Assembly: GCF_033807715.1 (NCBI RefSeq) | Contig: NC_084606.1 | Span: forward strand, 35,123,398 to 35,187,397 | Length of the DNA: 64,000 nucleotides | Direction of reading: 5' to 3' | DNA from: Cololabis saira | Lineage: Eukaryota > Chordata > Actinopteri > Beloniformes > Belonidae | Shown: piece after piece, positions 12,287 through 21,650 of the stretch | Numbering within the stretch: the stretch's first letter is position 1 | Layout of the letters: the number at the start of each line of letters is the position of its first letter | Made by a program: the position numbers and the translations under genes | Notes under the pieces: model-generated | What the model was told of the DNA's origin: nothing | The model's input: the letters and a program-made list of their open reading frames with translations, nothing else | Database searches by the model: none

Positions 12287-12755
12287 ATGAAACACTAAAC
12301 CTGAACATGACTGACATTAACACATTTGGCGAGACACAACCAGCCCCCCAGTCTCGCACTCAGCAGGCACGCCGATTTCTCCCAGTGGCCAGCCGCGGTA
12401 CTGCAACAAAAAATCCCATGGGGCCCAGAAAGCTTTTTTCCCATAGACCGCAATAGTAAAAGAGAAGCCTCTAAAACTGTTCACAGAAACCTCCAGCTGT
12501 AATCACCCGCAATTACTAATCTTTGTATTCTATATTTTTAAGTCATGGACTTTATATCCGTCAATAAGGTTTTCTAACAGCCAGAAAAGTCAAAGAAAAG
12601 TCTCTTTCTGGGCGTGACGTCACGGCTGACGTCACAGCCGTGTCCGTGCACTCCATGGATGTATTATATTAATACATATTATATAATTATATTATATTAA
12701 TACATTAATAGTATATTTAATACTATAAATGTTAATAATATACATTAATTAATAT
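12287..12755. other. AT-rich insertion site of the LTR element
   Basis: No gene. From 12650 it becomes almost pure A/T with palindromic TATTATATTAATA blocks that resume right of the LTR element at 18540. Confidence 0.5.
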
Positions 12756-12952
12756 TGTAACGGCCAGCTTGTGTTTCACCCGGGGGTGTTAGAGTGTGAC
12801 ACGACCGGATGTTGGTGGCGTGAGTGTTGAGTGCACGTTAAGAGTGTTTGGGGTTCTTGTGCGTCTCTTCCGATGCTTGTGCTACTGGAGTGTTAATAAA
12901 CCAAGCTAAACGTTGGAATACGTCTCTGCCTCCGATTCCTTGGATTACTACA
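12756..12952 (+). repeat. 5' LTR
   Basis: Begins TGTAACGG and ends TACTACA. Contains the polyadenylation signal AATAAA at 12895-12900. No convincing TATA box. Confidence 0.97.
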
Positions 12953-12953
12953 C

Positions 12954-12970
12954 TGGTGTCAGAAGTGAAG
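12954..12970 (+). promoter_or_regulatory. Primer-binding site, tRNA-Leu type
   Basis: TGGTGTCAGAAGTG starts one base after the 5' LTR and is complementary to the 3' end (including CCA) of a vertebrate leucine tRNA, with about one mismatch. It would prime minus-strand DNA synthesis. Confidence 0.85.
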
Positions 12971-13067
12971 TCACGGTTGACGACGGAGGACTCGTCTGTG
13001 GGAGACGTACGTTTTGTTGTTTTGGTTTAGCTTCAGTTTTAGCATAGCTGGGTGAACCGCGCTCGGT

Positions 13068-13244
13068 ATGAGCGTCGCGGGTGGATTAAAAGACGTGAAG
13101 ATGGAACCGCAGGATGAACTGCAGACAGGAGTGGGCTTGCCACGGCTGGAGGTGGGCCCTGGGCTGATGGGTGCCCGTTTTCGCGGGTCACCGCTCCGCG
13201 CAATGGACGCGGCCGCCGGGACCCGCCATTTCGTCGGCGTCTGA
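13068..13244 (+). CDS. Leader ORF overlapping gag
   Basis: The first long AUG-initiated frame after the primer site: 58 codons from MSVAGGLKDVK, stopping at TGA (13242-13244) followed by C. It overlaps the gag frame from 13168 to 13244, and gag lies in the +1 frame relative to it. It could be the true N-terminus of Gag reached by +1 frameshifting, a 5' piece of gag disconnected by a one-base change, or a short upstream ORF. Nothing in the peptide is diagnostic. Confidence 0.5.
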   Translation: MSVAGGLKDVKMEPQDELQTGVGLPRLEVGPGLMGARFRGSPLRAMDAAAGTRHFVGV

Positions 13245-14073
13245 CGGTAACCATGACAACTCGCGGGCGCTGGGCTCCGCCATTTTCCCGGCGTCTAGCG
13301 GTAGCCATGGCAACGCTCCGCCACCTTCGGCCAGCAGTGTGAAGACACCCAAGTATACTGGCGGCTCTGACTGGGAGGCTTATCATGCACAGTTTGAACT
13401 GTTGGCGGATGCCAGGAGGTGGACTGCTGAGGACAAGGCACTGCAGCTGGCTTTGTGTCTGGAGGGTGACGCTCTATCTTGCCTCCTGTTACTAGACTCT
13501 GTGCAGCGGCGATGCTATGACGCCCTGGTGGGGGCGCTGAAGAGGCGGTTTGGAACCTGGTCCCAGCCAGCACTTGTGAAAAACGAACTGAGGGGGAGAT
13601 GCAGGAAGCCTAGTGAGTCGCTCCGGGGGCTGGCCAATGATGTTGAGAGTCAGGTGCGGCGGGCATACGGTCACATGTCTGCCGAGGCACGCAGTGAGCT
13701 GGCTACTGACCTGTTTGTCGGGGCCATAAATCCACCTGACCTGCGCATACAAGTACAGCTTCAACACCCGAAGTCCCTGCAGGAGGCGTTGAAGGCGGCC
13801 ATTGAGCGGGAGAGCCTGTGGAGCGCGGCGGCCGGCGGAGGACAGGAGGCGGGCTCCCATGCAGTGAGGTCGGTGTCGGAATGCCCTGCCAAGGAGGAGG
13901 TGCCAGCCTGGGCGACGGAGATAACTGAGCTGCTGCGGGCGGTGACTCTGCAGGCGCCACGTGGGCCACGCTCCGGTCCACAGGTCTGCTGGGGGTGTGG
14001 CCAGCCTGGCCACATCAGGAGGGACTGCCCTGCTGCTCGCTGGGGGAGGGGAAACGCCTCAGGGTCCGCATAA
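13168..14073 (+). CDS. gag: gag: capsid/nucleocapsid polyprotein
   Basis: Open frame of about 300 codons that would form the retrotransposon particle and bind its RNA. A Retrotrans_gag-like core runs from about residue 60 (KTPKYTGGSDWEAYHAQFEL) to about 215. One CCHC zinc knuckle lies at residues 273-286 (CWGCGQPGHIRRDC), 14 residues from the C-terminus. Residues about 15-50 contain a short duplicated unit (ISSASDGNHDN / IFPASSGSHGN). The frame is closed upstream by TGA at 13165-13167 and has no in-frame AUG before about residue 169, so the AUG-initiated start is missing; see the leader ORF. The stop at 14071-14073 sits in the stem of the frameshift hairpin. Lengths and order are normal for the family. 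Confidence 0.85.
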   Translation, partial: WVPVFAGHRSAQWTRPPGPAISSASDGNHDNSRALGSAIFPASSGSHGNAPPPSASSVKTPKYTGGSDWEAYHAQFELLADARRWTAEDKALQLALCLEGDALSCLLLLDSVQRRCYDALVGALKRRFGTWSQPALVKNELRGRCRKPSESLRGLANDVESQVRRAYGHMSAEARSELATDLFVGAINPPDLRIQVQLQHPKSLQEALKAAIERESLWSAAAGGGQEAGSHAVRSVSECPAKEEVPAWATEITELLRAVTLQAPRGPRSGPQVCWGCGQPGHIRRDCPAARWGRGNASGSA

Positions 14074-14786
14074 ACGGGGATATGCGGACCCCTACCTCCA
14101 CTGCTACCCCAACGCTGCCAGTCCGGGCCTGCAGCCCGGCGGGGGAAGTACAACAGCACAGCCAGGGGGAGGAGGCTCCACTCCCCCCAGAAGTAGATGA
14201 CAGCACGCCGCCGCCTTCACAGTTTCGTCTGCCAGCCGGAGGAGCCCAACGGCGCAGCGAGGGGGAGGAGGCTCCACCCCCTCCAGAAGTAGATGACAGC
14301 GGTGCTCCACCTGTCGTGGTGGGGTGGATCCGGGGGAGCTCTGGTGCCAGGAGCTCCTGTCACGTCGCTGTCTCCGTCCAGGGGGTGCCTACTGCGGGCC
14401 TGGTGGACACGGGGTCGTCGGTGACGTTGGTGAGACCTGACGTTCTGCCCAGCGGGACACCTCTACAGCCTACAGCGGTGCAGCTCCGCACAGCCACGGG
14501 CCAGCTGGCTCCCATGATGGGGAAAGGGCTGCTGTGGTTGTGTGTGGGGGGCAGAAATATTCGCCATCTGGTGTGGGTGGCGGACGTGCAGGACCGCTGC
14601 ATCCTGGGGCTGGACTTCCTCCAAGATACTGGTTGCCTGCTGGACATGGGGAGGGGTACGCTTAGCTTTCCAGGGGGTCCCACGGTTACTATGGGTACCA
14701 CTCACCGGCCGATCTGTCCAGTCACTGGGGGTGCCTGTTGCTGCTCCCGCCTTTCCCCGCCCTGTTCCCCTTGTGCCCATGTATAG
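13995..14786 (+). CDS. pro: Aspartic protease, expressed by -1 frameshift from gag
   Basis: This frame overlaps gag by 79 nt and is -1 relative to it; entry is predicted at 14055. The active-site motif VDTGSSVTLV lies at 14403-14432 and the second conserved block ILGLDFL at 14601-14621, the usual retropepsin pair. Between the frameshift site and the protease is a Pro/Glu-rich linker with a direct repeat (EEAPLPPEVDDS / EEAPPPPEVDDS; DNA 14165-14204 and 14261-14302). It would cleave the Gag-Pol polyprotein within particles. The frame ends at TAG 14784-14786, before RT begins, so pol needs a further step. Confidence 0.85.
   Translation: MWPAWPHQEGLPCCSLGEGKRLRVRINGDMRTPTSTATPTLPVRACSPAGEVQQHSQGEEAPLPPEVDDSTPPPSQFRLPAGGAQRRSEGEEAPPPPEVDDSGAPPVVVGWIRGSSGARSSCHVAVSVQGVPTAGLVDTGSSVTLVRPDVLPSGTPLQPTAVQLRTATGQLAPMMGKGLLWLCVGGRNIRHLVWVADVQDRCILGLDFLQDTGCLLDMGRGTLSFPGGPTVTMGTTHRPICPVTGGACCCSRLSPPCSPCAHV
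14049..14091 (+). promoter_or_regulatory. Programmed -1 ribosomal frameshift signal (gag to pro)
   Basis: The heptamer GGGAAAC (14049-14055) is in the canonical G GGA AAC phase relative to gag. After a 6-nt spacer comes a perfect 11-bp stem: GGGTCCGCATA (14062-14072), an 8-nt loop AACGGGGA, then TATGCGGACCC (14081-14091). The gag UAA lies partly in the 5' arm. The GGGG in the loop could pair with CCCC at 14107-14110 as a pseudoknot. The heptamer is of the type known from simian betaretrovirus gag-pro junctions. Confidence 0.88.
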
Positions 14787-17700
14787 TCCTCAGTTTACCG
14801 GCCCAGTGGACATTCCCCTTGCATCCCCTGTCCCCATGCCCCCCTTCACGTGGCCTTGTTTCCCCCCCTACCCTGCCCCTTCTCCCCCAACAACGAGAGG
14901 AACTGTGATGTTTCTCGATGCCCACTGCCAGCAGCTGTCCCCGCTGGCCCCTGAGTTTACCCCGTCGTCTGCGCCTCTCCCCAGTCCCGACAGCATGCAC
15001 GCCCCTCCCCTACGGCTGCAGGGAGGGGGAGACAGAGGAGAGCTGTCCCTGGGGGGAGGAGTGTGGAGGGAGGAGTATGGAGATCTGGAGAAGCAACAGC
15101 AAGAACAACTGAGACTGTTACTAGCGGAATACCGGGGCAGTTTTGCGGCGACTGAGAGTGAGGTGGGGAGGACGCACATGGCGCAGCATGTGATAGACAC
15201 TGGACATGAGCGGCCCATCAAGTGCCGCCCGCGCCGCCTCCCTCTTGCTCGTCATCAGGCCAGTGACAAGGCCGTGGGGGACATGCTGCAGTCAGACTTT
15301 ATTGAGCCGTCCGACAGCCCTTGGGCGGCGCCAGTGGTCATGGTCGCAAAGAAGAATGGAGACTGGCGGTTCTGTGTGGATTACAGGCGGCTCAATGATG
15401 TGACCACTAAGGACTCGTATCCTCTCCCCCGCATCGACGAGTGCTTGGATCTAGTGTCGGGGTCCTCGTGGTTCTCCACGCTAGACCTGAAGAGCGGCTA
15501 CTACCAGGTTCCCCTGTCTCCTGAATCCCGCCCGAAGTCTGCCTTCTGCACCGGTCGGGGTCTGTGGCAGTTCAAGGTACTCCCCTTTGGACTATGCAAT
15601 GCACCTGCCACTTTCGCTCGGCTGATGGACAAAGTACTGGCTGATATCCCCCGCCAGGAGTGCCTGGTGTACCTGGATGACATTCTGGTGCACGGGCGCT
15701 CCTTCGAGGGAGCTCTGGAGTCGCTGAGGCGGGTCCTGGGGAAGTTACAGGAGGCGGGTCTGACACTGCACCCGGAGAAGTGCCGCTTTATGCGGAGGAA
15801 GGTCACGTTCCTGGGGCACGAGTTGGGCGCGGAGGGGATCGGCACCATGGACGAGAAGGTGCGGGCTGTGAAGGACTGGCCAACCCCCCGCGACCAGGGT
15901 CAGCTAAAAGGATTCATAGGTTTGGCCTCGTACTACAGGAGACACGTCAAGTCTTTCGCCACCATCGCAGCGCCTCTGTACCGGCTGCTGCAGAAGGACA
16001 GGGACTATGTGTGGTCTGAGGCGTGCGAGGAGGCGTTTGTCAGACTGAAGCGAGCATTGTGCGAGGCTCCGGTTCTCGCCCCGCCTGACCCCACCCTGCC
16101 CTTCATACTCGACACGGACGCCAGCAGTGTGGGGGTGGGGGGTGTTCTGTCACAGCCCTGGCCGGGAGGTGAGAGAGTGGTGGCGTATTTCAGTCAGAAG
16201 CTCAAGAAATCTGAACGGAATTACTGTGTCACCCGCCGTGAGCTCCTGGCAGTGGTGCTTTCTGTCAGGCATTTCAGGTACTACCTGGGAGGCCTCCCCT
16301 TCACTATAAGGACTGACCACTCCGCTCTCCAGTGGTTATTGACTTTTCGTGAGCCGGAGGGGCAGGTCGCCAGGTGGTTGGAGGTACTACAGGAATACGA
16401 CTTCAAGATGGAGCACCGACCTGGGGCTCGCCACTCCAACGCGGACGCCCTCTCACGTCGGCCGTGTGCAGCAGACGGGTGCCGCTACTGCGACCGGAGA
16501 GAAGCCCGGGAGCTGGTACTGCGGACAGATGGCGGGGAGTGTGCAGCCGTCAGGCGGCTAACGGAGGCCGTCTGCAGGGAGTTACAGACTGTGACTGATG
16601 CTGAGTGGAGTGACGAGCAAGAGAGGGATCCGGACCTCCAGCCCGTCTTGCAATGGGTGGAGGCCCAGCAACGCCCGCCCTGGGAGGAGATAGCACCCTC
16701 CTCCAAGGCAACTCAGGGACTATGGACTATGTTTGACTCGCTGCGGCTGTCCCGAGGCGTGCTGCAGCGGGCGTTCAAGGCAGCAGCTACCGGGGAGGAG
16801 CAGTGGCAGGTCGTGGTCCCGAGCGGCCTGCAGGAGACAGTGCTGAGGGCCATGCATGGAGCGGGCGGCTCTGGACACTTCGGCGTCAACAAGACACTCC
16901 GCCGACTTCGACAGAGCTTCTACTGGGGGCGGCAGAAGAGGGACGTTGTTGACTTCTGCCGTCGCTGTGACCTCTGTGTTGCCCGCAAAGGCCCCACAGG
17001 GCGCTCGCATGCGCCACTCCAGCAGTTCCCAGTGGGGTGCCCTATGGAAAGGGTGGGCATAGACATTACAGGGCCGTACCCACGCTCAGATGACGGGAAC
17101 TGTTACGTCCTCTCCGCCATGGACTATTTTACTAAGTGGCCGGAGGCATATGCCATCCCAAACCAGGAGGCCGAAACGATTGCAGATGCCCTGGTGGGGG
17201 GCATGATAAGCCGGCTAGGGGTGATGGAATCCATTCACAGTGACAGAGGAACAAACTTTGAGTCTCGGGTGTTTGCTGCCGTGTGTGAGCGCCTGGGCAT
17301 ACACAAGACCCGCACCACTCCGCTGCACCCTCAGAGTGACGGGTTGGTGGAGAGATTCCACCGGAACATGGGAGATCAGCTGGCCATCGTCACCTCTCAG
17401 CACCAGAAGGACTGGGACAGGCACCTGCCCCTGGTGCTTATGGCCTGCCGCTCTGCTGTACAGGAGTCTACAGAGTGCACGCCAGCTCTCCTCATGCTGG
17501 GAAGAGAGCTACGCACCCCGGCAGAGCTGGTCTTTGGACGGCCGCCCGACGCCCCGGCTGTCCCTGCAGGGCCGGAGTACGCCAGGAAGCTGCAAGACCG
17601 CCTGGATTCAGCTCACAGCTTTGCTCGGAGGCAGCTGTTGGAGGCCGGAGTGAAACAGAAACGCTACTACGATGTGAAGTCTCGGGGACGGGACTTCAAG

Positions 17701-18165
17701 CCAGACGAGTCGGTCTGGGTCTTCAACCCCATAAGGAAGAAGGGGCGCAGCCCCAAGCTGGACAGCAAATGGACTGGACCCTGCAAGGTCCTTGAGAGAC
17801 TCGGAGAGGTTGTGTACCGTGTTCAGATGCCTCCTCGGGGGAGGAAGGTGGCCCTCCACAGAGACAGACTGGCCCCTTACAGGGGGGGTCCTCCTTCCCC
17901 CGACACGGACGCACCGGCGACCTCTTCACCTTTGCCGGACGTTCCCCCCTCCCCCAGCCCCCCAGACACACCACAGGGGGACCTCGTGCCTGGGTCCCCT
18001 GCCCCTTTGCCTTTGCCCACTGCCCCTTCCCCGGGGACTGGCCCACCGCCCCTGGCCACTGTTCCCTTACCCCCGACCCCCACAGGGTCTCGCCGGAGGA
18101 GGCGGACAAGGCCTCCGGCGCGGTTGAGAGACTATGTGATGTCCTTTGGGACGCAGGACTGTTGA
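14779..18165 (+). CDS. pol: pol: reverse transcriptase, RNase H, integrase
   Basis: Open for 1,128 codons from an ATG at 14779, in the +1 frame relative to protease; the frame is also open upstream to about 14542. Copies element RNA into DNA and integrates it. Counting from this Met: Pro-rich linker 1-105; RT about 120-330 with LDLKSGYYQ (235), FGLCNAP (270) and catalytic YLDD (298-301); RNase H with DTDAS (445), RREL (487) and TDHSAL (512); integrase zinc finger H693, H700, C730, C733; core D762, D822, E858 (35 residues between the last two); GPY/F-like WTGPCKV near 998. The tail is Pro-rich with an RRRRR patch near 1105. All catalytic residues are intact. No chromodomain or env. The ATG overlaps the protease stop by 8 nt. 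Confidence 0.92.
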   Translation: MYSPQFTGPVDIPLASPVPMPPFTWPCFPPYPAPSPPTTRGTVMFLDAHCQQLSPLAPEFTPSSAPLPSPDSMHAPPLRLQGGGDRGELSLGGGVWREEYGDLEKQQQEQLRLLLAEYRGSFAATESEVGRTHMAQHVIDTGHERPIKCRPRRLPLARHQASDKAVGDMLQSDFIEPSDSPWAAPVVMVAKKNGDWRFCVDYRRLNDVTTKDSYPLPRIDECLDLVSGSSWFSTLDLKSGYYQVPLSPESRPKSAFCTGRGLWQFKVLPFGLCNAPATFARLMDKVLADIPRQECLVYLDDILVHGRSFEGALESLRRVLGKLQEAGLTLHPEKCRFMRRKVTFLGHELGAEGIGTMDEKVRAVKDWPTPRDQGQLKGFIGLASYYRRHVKSFATIAAPLYRLLQKDRDYVWSEACEEAFVRLKRALCEAPVLAPPDPTLPFILDTDASSVGVGGVLSQPWPGGERVVAYFSQKLKKSERNYCVTRRELLAVVLSVRHFRYYLGGLPFTIRTDHSALQWLLTFREPEGQVARWLEVLQEYDFKMEHRPGARHSNADALSRRPCAADGCRYCDRREARELVLRTDGGECAAVRRLTEAVCRELQTVTDAEWSDEQERDPDLQPVLQWVEAQQRPPWEEIAPSSKATQGLWTMFDSLRLSRGVLQRAFKAAATGEEQWQVVVPSGLQETVLRAMHGAGGSGHFGVNKTLRRLRQSFYWGRQKRDVVDFCRRCDLCVARKGPTGRSHAPLQQFPVGCPMERVGIDITGPYPRSDDGNCYVLSAMDYFTKWPEAYAIPNQEAETIADALVGGMISRLGVMESIHSDRGTNFESRVFAAVCERLGIHKTRTTPLHPQSDGLVERFHRNMGDQLAIVTSQHQKDWDRHLPLVLMACRSAVQESTECTPALLMLGRELRTPAELVFGRPPDAPAVPAGPEYARKLQDRLDSAHSFARRQLLEAGVKQKRYYDVKSRGRDFKPDESVWVFNPIRKKGRSPKLDSKWTGPCKVLERLGEVVYRVQMPPRGRKVALHRDRLAPYRGGPPSPDTDAPATSSPLPDVPPSPSPPDTPQGDLVPGSPAPLPLPTAPSPGTGPPPLATVPLPPTPTGSRRRRRTRPPARLRDYVMSFGTQDC

Positions 18166-18187
18166 CATGGACAGTGATTAAACGTTG

Positions 18188-18212
18188 AAAAAAAAAAAAA
18201 AAAAAAAAAAAA
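18188..18212 (+). repeat. Internal A25 tract
   Basis: 25 uninterrupted A residues between the pol stop and the polypurine tract, inside the element. It is not at an element end, so it is not a LINE-style tail. Confidence 0.9.
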
Positions 18213-18329
18213 GATTGTAAACTTGTATGTTTGCTGGGTTGTGGGGTTTGCTCTATTTCTATGCCATGTTGCTTGGGCTGTGTTTTTTGGTACCTTCCTG
18301 TTCGGTCCTCGAGGACGAGGACTTTTTGT

Positions 18330-18342
18330 AAGGGGGGGGTAG
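18330..18342 (+). promoter_or_regulatory. Polypurine tract
   Basis: AAGGGGGGGGTAG directly abuts the 3' LTR and would prime plus-strand DNA synthesis. Confidence 0.85.
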
Positions 18343-18539
18343 TGTAACGGCCAGCTTGTGTTTCACCCGGGGGTGTTAGAGTGTGACACGACCGGATGTT
18401 GGTGGCGTGAGTGTTGAGTGCACGTTAAGAGTGTTTGGGGTTCTTGTGCGTCTCTTCCGATGCTTGTGCTACTGGAGTGTTAATAAACCAAGCTAAACGT
18501 TGGAATACGTCTCTGCCTCCGATTCCTTGGATTACTACA
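18343..18539 (+). repeat. 3' LTR
   Basis: 197 bp, no difference from the 5' LTR by eye. AATAAA lies at 18482-18487, and the LTR is followed by the ATAT duplication. Confidence 0.97.
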
Positions 18540-18967
18540 ATATATTATATTAATACATATTATATTAATACTCGTTCTCGTTGCCCCGGGGCATGATGGG
18601 AGGCCCCAGAGCATCATGGGAGGTGACTCAACTGCGCATGCTCTATGGGCCCCTTAACGCGGAAGTCCAGAACTTTTTCGGCGTATGCAACAGGCGAGCA
18701 ACTTCCATTGAAATGAACGGCGGCCATTTTCCTGTCCGGTATCCAGTTAATATAATACATCCATGGACACAACACCCAGACTTCCTGTGCCACAATTCCA
18801 CCCTCAAAGACACGGTGTAACCCCTTCTCACCTTCCCTGCACTTCTCCATCAGCATTCTCAAAGCTAACGCTGCTTCTATAGGGCTTTATCTTGGTACCA
18901 AACCATACTTTTGCTCACAAACCATTGCCTTTTTACTCACCCTAACTTCCACTACTACAGATTCACA
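18540..18967. other. Flank of the LTR element, nothing recognised
   Basis: AT-rich palindromic sequence, then a GC-richer stretch with GCATGATGGGAGG-type repeats and a TACATCCATGGA block that is inverted relative to one at 12650. Probably an older element split by the LTR insertion; no coding frame. Confidence 0.35.
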
Positions 18968-19169
18968 TAGGCTGACCAAACGTCCTCTTTTCCCCGGACA
19001 TGTCCTCTTTTTACGTCCTGTCCGGGGCGTCCGGGCGGGTTTTATAAATTGATGATAATGTCCGGTTTTCCTTTTGTGTGTGTGTGTATATGTGTGTGTG
19101 CGCCATGGATGTATTATAGAAACGCCCCCCAGTTGCGTGCGCCCCCCAGTTATCCTTGTTTGGTGTATG

Positions 19170-19257
19170 GTACGCGGCGATGCGCAACGTACGTGCGCGT
19201 CGCTGCGTACCATACGGCGTAGGTTCTGCGTTGGTGTAACGCGGAACCATAAATCAG
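19170..19257. mobile_element. C-family MITE, truncated
   Basis: Only the right half (TGTAACGCGGAACCATAAATC) and part of the centre match the family. Confidence 0.7.
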
Positions 19258-19300
19258 TTTACGGAGGTCCCGGGAGTCGAGAGTGTGCCAGAAAGCATTA

Positions 19301-19985
19301 CCTCCTGAAATAAAAACGGTCAAAATCATCCCCCCTGAAATACAAATGAATGTGCTTTTACTGCTATTTCAGCATTTAGAGTCATCACCAGAAAAATAAC
19401 ACCAGAAAAATAACTTATTTGACAATTTTCATCTGTTTCAAGTAAATTTTCACTTGAAATAAGTAGAAAAATCTGCCAGTGGGACAAGATTTATCTTCTT
19501 ATTACAAACAAAAAAATCTTGTTCCACTGGCAGATTTTTCTACTTATTTTAAGTGAAAACCTACTTGAAACAAGTGAAAATTGATGTTTTTTCCAGTAAT
19601 GAGTCTTGTTTAAAGTCTAATGAGATTTTTTTTTAACTAAAATAAGACATTTTAACTAGAAATAAGACCAATATTCTTGTTAAGATTTTGAGTTTTTGCA
19701 GTGATCCATTTTACTTATCCTGTGAAGGACAGAGTCATATTGATGAGTTCATAAAACTGTTTTTTATTGTTGTGTTTTGATGTATTTGATGTAAGCCCAG
19801 TGGATATTTAAAGCTTACAGAAGGCTGCATTTAACTGCTGCTATGTCATTCCTGCAGTATTTCTGCAGGTGTTTTGGTCACTGCTATTATTTGTAATATA
19901 TTATATTATTTGTAATCAGCACAATCTGTCCCCATATGATAAAATCCACCATCCCCCCTGATTTTTTTTTACAATTCGAGTACTG
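19301..19985 (+). mobile_element. A-family hAT MITE, copy 3, left end missing
   Basis: Matches copies 1 and 2 from CCTGAAATAAAAACGGT to the terminal CGAGTACTG, but lacks the left inverted repeat and most of the G-rich block. Confidence 0.88.
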
Positions 19986-20238
19986 ACTGTAACTGTTATT
20001 ATTTTAGACATAATAAAAAAGTTGAGTAACTTCTGAGAAGCCTATCTGAATTTCCGTCTTTGAGAGATATTATTTTGTAATATAACTGAATATTATATCC
20101 ATACATATTAACTTTAAATATATTAAAATGATAACGAATATTTGAGTAAACTGCGAGTATCATTTAAGTAGGCTATCTCGTGCCCGGGCTGAGTGTCCTC
20201 TTTTTTGAAAATCAAAATATGGTCAGCCTAGATTCACA

Positions 20239-21645
20239 TCTTTTCTCTATCTTGAGATCAAAATTAGCCTTCAGATATTTGTAGATATTTTACTTAAACA
20301 TTCAATTAATTGAGCGATTTTTCTTAAATATTTAATTTCCAATGTGATTTCAAATTCATTCTGCTCGAAACTCTTATCAGGTGTTGAACAAATTCAAGTG
20401 TATTATATTACTTAAAGCAGTCTGAATTAAATTTAAATTACAAAGCGAGATTCCGATGCTGTGAAATGAAGTACTGGAGATTGAAGATTATACAGATTGA
20501 TCCGTAGAGTCTTTTGTGATCTTGAACAAAACCTTGAATCTGGACCTGCTCCTGCAACACCACTTCTGGGATCCTGCAATCTGACCCCACTTAATTTCCT
20601 TCAATGGGATTTCATTTCCATAGAGCCTCAAATTAATCTGCATGAGCCTTTAGCATCACGGACTGCCTGTGTGATTAGAAGTCTCTGAGTTATTGCTGTG
20701 TTAGTGTGGTTTTGGTTTTGGCACGGCTGTATAAATGATTTCCTTGGTTTCCTGACAACCTTTCCCAGATTTTCAAAGGACAAGATGCTTCTTATGATGC
20801 TCAACAGTTTATTTATGCAAAGCAGATTAACTTCGGGACCTTGCAAGTCACCGGATTACTCATGAGGGAAATATCTTCGCCATTGACAAAGAGGAGCTGC
20901 TTTTACTGCTTTGATTTTGACATGTGAAAACGATTCTGCACTTTAGGGGTGTGTTTTAAACTCTTTTATTTCTATAAATACTCCCCCACCCCCCCACACG
21001 AAACATTTCTCCAACATATGCATGTAGAGATTTGTTAGTGAGACACTCATAACAAAACCCAGGAGATATCCAAGATGCAAGTGAATACAAACCTGCCAGT
21101 GCTGGCTTATGCATACTCAAACATAATCCTGCTATTAGCCGAGCGAGGACTCCAATCAGAGCTTGACAATGATAGGCTCGCTCACTCTTCCTCTTTTTCA
21201 CAACAAAAACAGAGGATTAGGAGGCGTGACTGCGTATCTGCTGTTTATGTATTTATATAACAAACAGGTCAAATATTAAGGGAAACCTTGAAGCACAATC
21301 CACAATGACCGCTGATCACTGCATCAGTCGTATCATTTTCATTATCAGGGGACTTTGTGATGCATTTCCCATAAACTCCAGCGATCAATTATTATGGAAG
21401 TTAATCGCACTGTAATCATTTTAGTTGTATATGGAACAATGCATGCCTTTGGAGAGGCTCGTACATTCCATACTGTACATCCAGCTGGTAAAGGAACAAA
21501 TGTTATGATCAGTACAATTTTTTCTTTCTCAGTTTTTGTCCGGTCACAAAAACACTGGAAATAAATTGGGGCAGTTTGATCTTTGTCCTACTGGGAAAAA
21601 AAAAGGGAAACGAATTTACCCAATAACAATGCTATAAGTTACAAA
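20239..21645. other. Unique sequence, nothing recognised
   Basis: 1.4 kb of complex, non-repetitive AT-rich sequence. No splice-bounded exon or element end was identified; it could hold conserved non-coding sequence, which comparison with other fish would show. Confidence 0.35.
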
Positions 21646-21650
21646 TGCCC

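Larger units (their letters stand above)
12756..18539 (+). mobile_element. Complete Ty3/gypsy-type LTR retrotransposon, 5,784 bp
   Basis: Two 197-bp LTRs, identical as read, bound a tRNA-Leu-type primer site, a 58-codon leader ORF, gag with a CCHC knuckle, an aspartic protease, RT, RNase H, integrase with HHCC and DD35E, and a G-rich polypurine tract. ATAT flanks both ends (12752-12755, 18540-18543), a 4-bp target duplication. The domain order protease-RT-RNase H-integrase places it with Ty3/gypsy (Metaviridae). No envelope gene. The coding frames are discontinuous (leader to gag, gag to protease, protease to pol). LTR identity implies recent insertion. Confidence 0.97.
18968..20230. mobile_element. 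Z-family hAT element hosting two younger insertions
   Basis: Ends TAGGCTGACCAAAC and ATATGGTCAGCCTA, with a perfect 8-bp duplication GATTCACA (18960-18967, 20231-20238). The interior is largely occupied by a C-family fragment and A copy 3. No transposase. Confidence 0.88.

Noticed and set aside
13492..14013. Antisense ORFs across gag and pol
   Set aside because: Shadows of the GC-rich coding frames; no independent features.
18188..18212. A25 tract read as a processed-transcript or LINE tail
   Set aside because: It lies inside an LTR element upstream of the polypurine tract and has no flanking duplication.
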